The position numbers were made by a program, and so were the translations under genes. Of a DNA stretch of 8,332 nt, positions 5,380 through 8,332 are shown piece by piece. The DNA lies in assembly GCA_003695285.1 (NCBI GenBank), contig RFIL01000328.1, positions 1 through 8,332 of the forward strand, written 5' to 3'. The DNA comes from Calditrichota bacterium (GTDB taxonomy: Bacteria; Calditrichota; Calditrichia; RBG-13-44-9; J075). Each line of letters opens with the position of its first letter. Within the stretch, counting starts at the first letter, position 1. A model generated the notes under the pieces. That model was not told the origin of the DNA. It saw only the letters and a program-made list of their open reading frames with translations, and did not search any database.

Positions 5380-7365
5380 TTATTGGATCGTTGAGGGAAG
5401 GATTTTAAAATTGGTAAATTGAACGCGCAATTTGGGATCGACATATAACCCCACTCCACCTTTCACCACCTGGTCTAATTCCTTTATGTAGAGAGTTATT
5501 CCATTGACATATAAGACAACAAGTTTTCCGATGGTTTTGACTTTCAACTGAGTCACTTTATATCCCCCCTGAACCCCTGGAGCAATTTGTCCGGAAACCA
5601 GAACCCGCACTCCATCCGGGGTTACCTGTTGTAATTCATAGCGGGAATCCGGTTGGATAGAAAAAAGATAGAAATGACGATAGTTTTGTCTGGGATATGG
5701 TTGATGACCGAAAATGATGCCATAGCTCCCCATTGTAAGGTTGAGCAGTAAGCGAGCATGTACTTCTACTTCCACACTGTCGAAGGTTTGTGCGAAAAAT
5801 GCCTTTTTAATTCTGATATTGTCATAAAAAATTAGTGTATCCCCCCGAAATTCGTAATCGAGTCTTTCATCCAGCCCGGGCAATCTCCAGAGGGTGGGTT
5901 GAAATCCCCTGGTTAATAACCGGGGTGGCTTGATGACCGGCAAACGAGTAGCTGGAGGTTCTATTTTACTCAGACTTGCCGCTGAAGGAATGGAGGAACT
6001 TTTTTGACGTTGAGCCTGGTTGATCTTCCGTTGTGCCTGTGAGATGAGAATACTAATGCCGGGTGCATTTGGATTTAATCTTCGGGCCGCTTTAAAATAG
6101 GATAAAGCTCTTTTCCAGTTCCCCTGACGACGGTAACGATTTCCAATTGATTGATACTTGGAAGCAATTTGTTCCAGCCCCATCCTTGCCTGAGGATGTT
6201 TTCCCCCATGTGCTTTTAAAATAGCGGAAAAGATTTTTTCTGCCTTATCCAGTTTATTTGCAGCCAGATATTCCCGAGCGGTGGCAAGCTGCATCTGTTC
6301 CATTGCCCAGGACGACGCCTCTTCCACCTCTACTGTGGTCATCAGTTCATAACGATGGAGAAAATCCTTAATGTGGTGAGGAAGATTCTTGATGGGATTG
6401 GTTTTGAAGAAAAGGAACATTAAAACCATGATAAACAGGATGCTTGTAATCACCAGGGGTAAAAAACTCCAGCGAGTAGAGATGGTGCTAACCTGGGGCG
6501 TTTTGGAGTGAGAATTTGGTTCACCATTCACTCGTTGTTTGCCATTTTCATCAAACATGACATCTTCGTAATAGTTGTAGATCTTAACAATCTGTACCAC
6601 AGTGTCATGTTTATCAGTGCGTTCTTCCACCAGTCGGGTAATTTTTTGACAGGCATTTTGAGGAGAACTGGAAAGCACAATGTTTTTCAACTCATCGTTC
6701 TTGAGGACCTTAATCCCCTGGGTTGCCAGCAGAAAATACTCATCACGATGAATCGGTATCCGATGGATGGTATCAATTTTTATCCCTAACTGAATGCCAA
6801 GAGCTTTTGTGACTACTGAACGTTTATGATGATCTTGTTGAGTATCGCCTTTTCCATTAGTAGGTGCCATGTATTCAATAATTCGGGTGTGATCCTGGGT
6901 TAATTGGGTGATCTTTCGGAGATTTACATGATAGATGCGAGCATCACCCACGTGGGCAATGTAAGCATACTTATCCTTCAGGACCAGTGCAGAGCAAGTG
7001 ATACCAACTTTTTTGTGAAGACCATATGTTTTGGCATATTGGTACATCTGTCGGTTGGCAATATCAAAAGCCCGTTGAAGACTAAAGGCGACATCATCAC
7101 TTGGGTAGGAAAAATAATTCTCTTGAATGATTTTGATAACATCATCAACAATCTTGGAACTGACCTGTTGTTGGGCCTTTAATTCAGCAATGATAAATAA
7201 TTGACCCTTATGCGTGGAGAGAAAGGAATGGTCTTTGGGGAATTTCTCAGCGCGAGTGGTTCGATTATGAAATCCATTCCCTCCGGTTTGACTGACACCA
7301 TAACTTTTTTCACTCGCACCCGCGAAATCTATTTTATAGCGGGTTGTTTTTGCCTGAATGTCCAT
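5380..7365 (-). CDS. Membrane-spanning PP2C-like (probable pseudophosphatase) protein with TPR and LamG-like domains
   Basis: This 661-residue protein has four parts. Residues about 20-265 resemble a PP2C-family Ser/Thr phosphatase: GITCSALVL (121-129), HVGDARIYHV (138-147), a TQLTQDHTRI stretch (153-162), VVTKALG (184-190) and a D-x-x-D-T-V-V stretch (251-257). The usual metal-binding motif V-A-D-G-x-G-G is replaced by IAELKAQ (59-65) and the S-D-G motif by T-Q-G (215-217), so catalysis looks impaired or lost. One strong hydrophobic helix (302-320) follows. Next come TPR-like helices (about 360-450), including NWKRALSYFKAARRLNPNAP (416-435). After a proline- and serine-rich linker (455-482), residues 487-658 form a beta-rich domain of LamG/concanavalin type, with YGIIFG (548-553), FYLFSI (565-570), LYVNG (618-622) and GGVGLYV (636-642). 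The phosphatase-like part should be cytoplasmic and the rest outside. No kinase gene is visible nearby. The ATG at 7365 has a short AGGA 4 nt upstream. An active divergent PP2C remains possible. Confidence 0.78.
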   Translation of the reverse strand: MDIQAKTTRYKIDFAGASEKSYGVSQTGGNGFHNRTTRAEKFPKDHSFLSTHKGQLFIIAELKAQQQVSSKIVDDVIKIIQENYFSYPSDDVAFSLQRAFDIANRQMYQYAKTYGLHKKVGITCSALVLKDKYAYIAHVGDARIYHVNLRKITQLTQDHTRIIEYMAPTNGKGDTQQDHHKRSVVTKALGIQLGIKIDTIHRIPIHRDEYFLLATQGIKVLKNDELKNIVLSSSPQNACQKITRLVEERTDKHDTVVQIVKIYNYYEDVMFDENGKQRVNGEPNSHSKTPQVSTISTRWSFLPLVITSILFIMVLMFLFFKTNPIKNLPHHIKDFLHRYELMTTVEVEEASSWAMEQMQLATAREYLAANKLDKAEKIFSAILKAHGGKHPQARMGLEQIASKYQSIGNRYRRQGNWKRALSYFKAARRLNPNAPGISILISQAQRKINQAQRQKSSSIPSAASLSKIEPPATRLPVIKPPRLLTRGFQPTLWRLPGLDERLDYEFRGDTLIFYDNIRIKKAFFAQTFDSVEVEVHARLLLNLTMGSYGIIFGHQPYPRQNYRHFYLFSIQPDSRYELQQVTPDGVRVLVSGQIAPGVQGGYKVTQLKVKTIGKLVVLYVNGITLYIKELDQVVKGGVGLYVDPKLRVQFTNFKILPSTIQ

Positions 7366-7486
7366 ACCATCCTACTTTATTGCTTTTAAAGGCCTTACAA
7401 CCTTTTTTGAGATCCCCTCGCCTAACAACATATCAGAAGAAGTTACAACGCGCAGTGACGGATTTCAAATTTAATTTATTGGAAAC

Positions 7487-8332
7487 TTAATTCTGTAACT
7501 TTTGTAGGATGGCAATTTTTTCCTTAATGCGATGACGTACAGGAGGAGCATTCGGAAAAAATTTTAACGAGGCGTTATAAAGCTCAAGGGCTTCTTCCCA
7601 TCGTTGTGCGGATTCCAGCTGCGTGGCTCGCTCCAGAAACAGCTTTCCATAATAATTTTGAAACACTTCAGCCATTCGATCGAGGGGAGCCTTTTTATTG
7701 ACAAAACTATTAAAAGAAAAAAGGTTGGGGGAGATATCATCTAACTCTTCCTCTGGTTTTTTTAATCGATAGGCAATGAACTGAGGGTCTCTACGATACC
7801 GGGGGGCAATGTCCGGGGTAGGAACGTAAGTAAAGTATATCGCTCTCTGGTGTTGCATTCCATATTCGATGATGGCGTTTATCATTCCAATATATTTTTG
7901 CTGAATAAAATTGGCATCAAAAGCTTCTCCATTCTCAAAGGGGGCAACCGCGGTTAAAAATTCTTGAATGGGTGTGGAGAGTGAATGGTAAAGATCCGGA
8001 TAATGATCTTCTAACCATTGTAAATACCAGCTCCGTCTAAGCAATTGCTGGTCTAATGCCAGAATATCCGGTCTTTTCCCTTCTACATACTGATAATAAT
8101 TCAAAGGAAAATAAAAAGGGTCCCAGTTAGCAAATATGATTGAATTGGGTTCAGCAAGAGTGAAAAGATTGGTCACATATTCCTCGGTGAAATAATAGTG
8201 GCGCATATTTAACCGTGAGTAGTTGGGAAGCAATCCCACCAGAATAGGAATCCCTACCACAGCCATGCAGCCGATTTGGAATAATTGTTTATATTGTAAA
8301 ATTTTATCAAGCAGAACATAGAGTCCGATGCC
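7487..8332 (-). CDS. DUF2723-type membrane protein with TPR-like C-terminus, partial (N-terminus beyond right edge)
   Basis: The frame is open to the right edge, giving 281 C-terminal residues. The Met at 8266 is internal: 22 sense codons (GIGLYVLLDK and onward) precede it and it sits inside a hydrophobic segment (about 18-36 of the visible part). DUF2723 proteins are multi-helix membrane proteins related to the GT-C/O-mannosyltransferase fold, with a soluble C-terminal part. The visible portion carries what I recognise as the family's post-membrane signature: LAEPNSIIFANWDPFYFPL (59-77), YYQYVEGKRPDILALD (79-94) and a following L-L-R-R-S-W-Y (98-103). A TPR-like helix pair lies near the end (about 226-262, with RWEEALELYNASLKFFPNAP). 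The likely role is membrane glycosyl transfer, but the catalytic part is outside the window. The stop codon lies 121 bp upstream of the PP2C-like gene on the same strand, so co-transcription is possible but not tight. Confidence 0.75.
   Translation of the reverse strand, partial: GIGLYVLLDKILQYKQLFQIGCMAVVGIPILVGLLPNYSRLNMRHYYFTEEYVTNLFTLAEPNSIIFANWDPFYFPLNYYQYVEGKRPDILALDQQLLRRSWYLQWLEDHYPDLYHSLSTPIQEFLTAVAPFENGEAFDANFIQQKYIGMINAIIEYGMQHQRAIYFTYVPTPDIAPRYRRDPQFIAYRLKKPEEELDDISPNLFSFNSFVNKKAPLDRMAEVFQNYYGKLFLERATQLESAQRWEEALELYNASLKFFPNAPPVRHRIKEKIAILQKLQN

Noticed and set aside
7389..7396. AAGGCCTT palindrome upstream of the PP2C-like gene
   Set aside because: A single 8-bp palindrome without a second copy or clear promoter nearby is too weak to call an operator. 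A TTGAAA with a TGTAAC 15 nt downstream (within about 7440-7466, minus strand) is also too poor to call a promoter.
7487..8266. A complete 259-residue gene starting at the Met at 8266
   Set aside because: The same frame continues open to the right edge with 22 more codons, and the Met lies within a hydrophobic segment, so the gene is cut by the window edge.
1..8332. Search for CRISPR arrays, tRNA or rRNA genes, insertion sequences and defence genes
   Set aside because: No spaced direct repeats, cloverleaf-like segments, transposase-like proteins or terminal inverted repeats were seen; all long open frames are accounted for by the listed genes.

Overview
The window carries six protein genes from a bacterial chromosome of moderate, slightly AT-rich composition. 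Five are on the minus strand and one, a pentapeptide-repeat gene, is on the plus strand. The lineage cannot be fixed from this sequence alone. The fused ABC-2 permease/GldG-like protein followed by a DUF4340 protein resembles loci I associate with Planctomycetes and other environmental phyla. The DUF2723-type membrane protein at the right edge is a family common in the Bacteroidota/FCB lineage (Calditrichota, KSB1 and relatives). A Gram-negative, non-proteobacterial host (PVC or FCB superphylum) is therefore the best guess, at low confidence.

Region 1 (1-4457, minus strand) is a compact ABC-export operon. Read in its own direction it has a candidate promoter, a leader with a terminator-like hairpin, a GldA-like ATPase (4261-3491), a fused GldF-like permease and GldG-like protein (3494-810), and a DUF4340 protein (806 to beyond the left edge). 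The first two genes overlap by 4 bp (ATGA). The second and third are 3 bp apart, with the third gene's ribosome binding site lying just upstream of the second gene's stop codon. This tight packing suggests a coupled complex. By analogy with gliding-associated ABC systems the ATPase would drive the six-helix permease, while the GldG-like and DUF4340 parts act outside the cytoplasmic membrane. The substrate is unknown.

Region 2 (4262-4807) is a 546-bp AT-rich divergent intergenic stretch. It separates the operon from the plus-strand pentapeptide gene (4808-5323), whose product is a predicted right-handed quadrilateral beta-helix with a recurring exposed tryptophan.

Region 3 (5324-8332, minus strand) begins with a short convergent gap holding a small hairpin. 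It then has a 661-residue protein with a degenerate PP2C-phosphatase-like domain, one transmembrane helix, TPR-like repeats and a LamG/concanavalin-like beta-sandwich. Upstream of it is the C-terminal part of a DUF2723-type membrane protein with a TPR-like tail, cut by the right edge. The PP2C-like protein is the least conventional item: most of the metal-binding motifs expected of an active PP2C are replaced, so it may be a membrane-spanning pseudophosphatase sensor or scaffold. Nothing in the window directly links it to the ABC operon.
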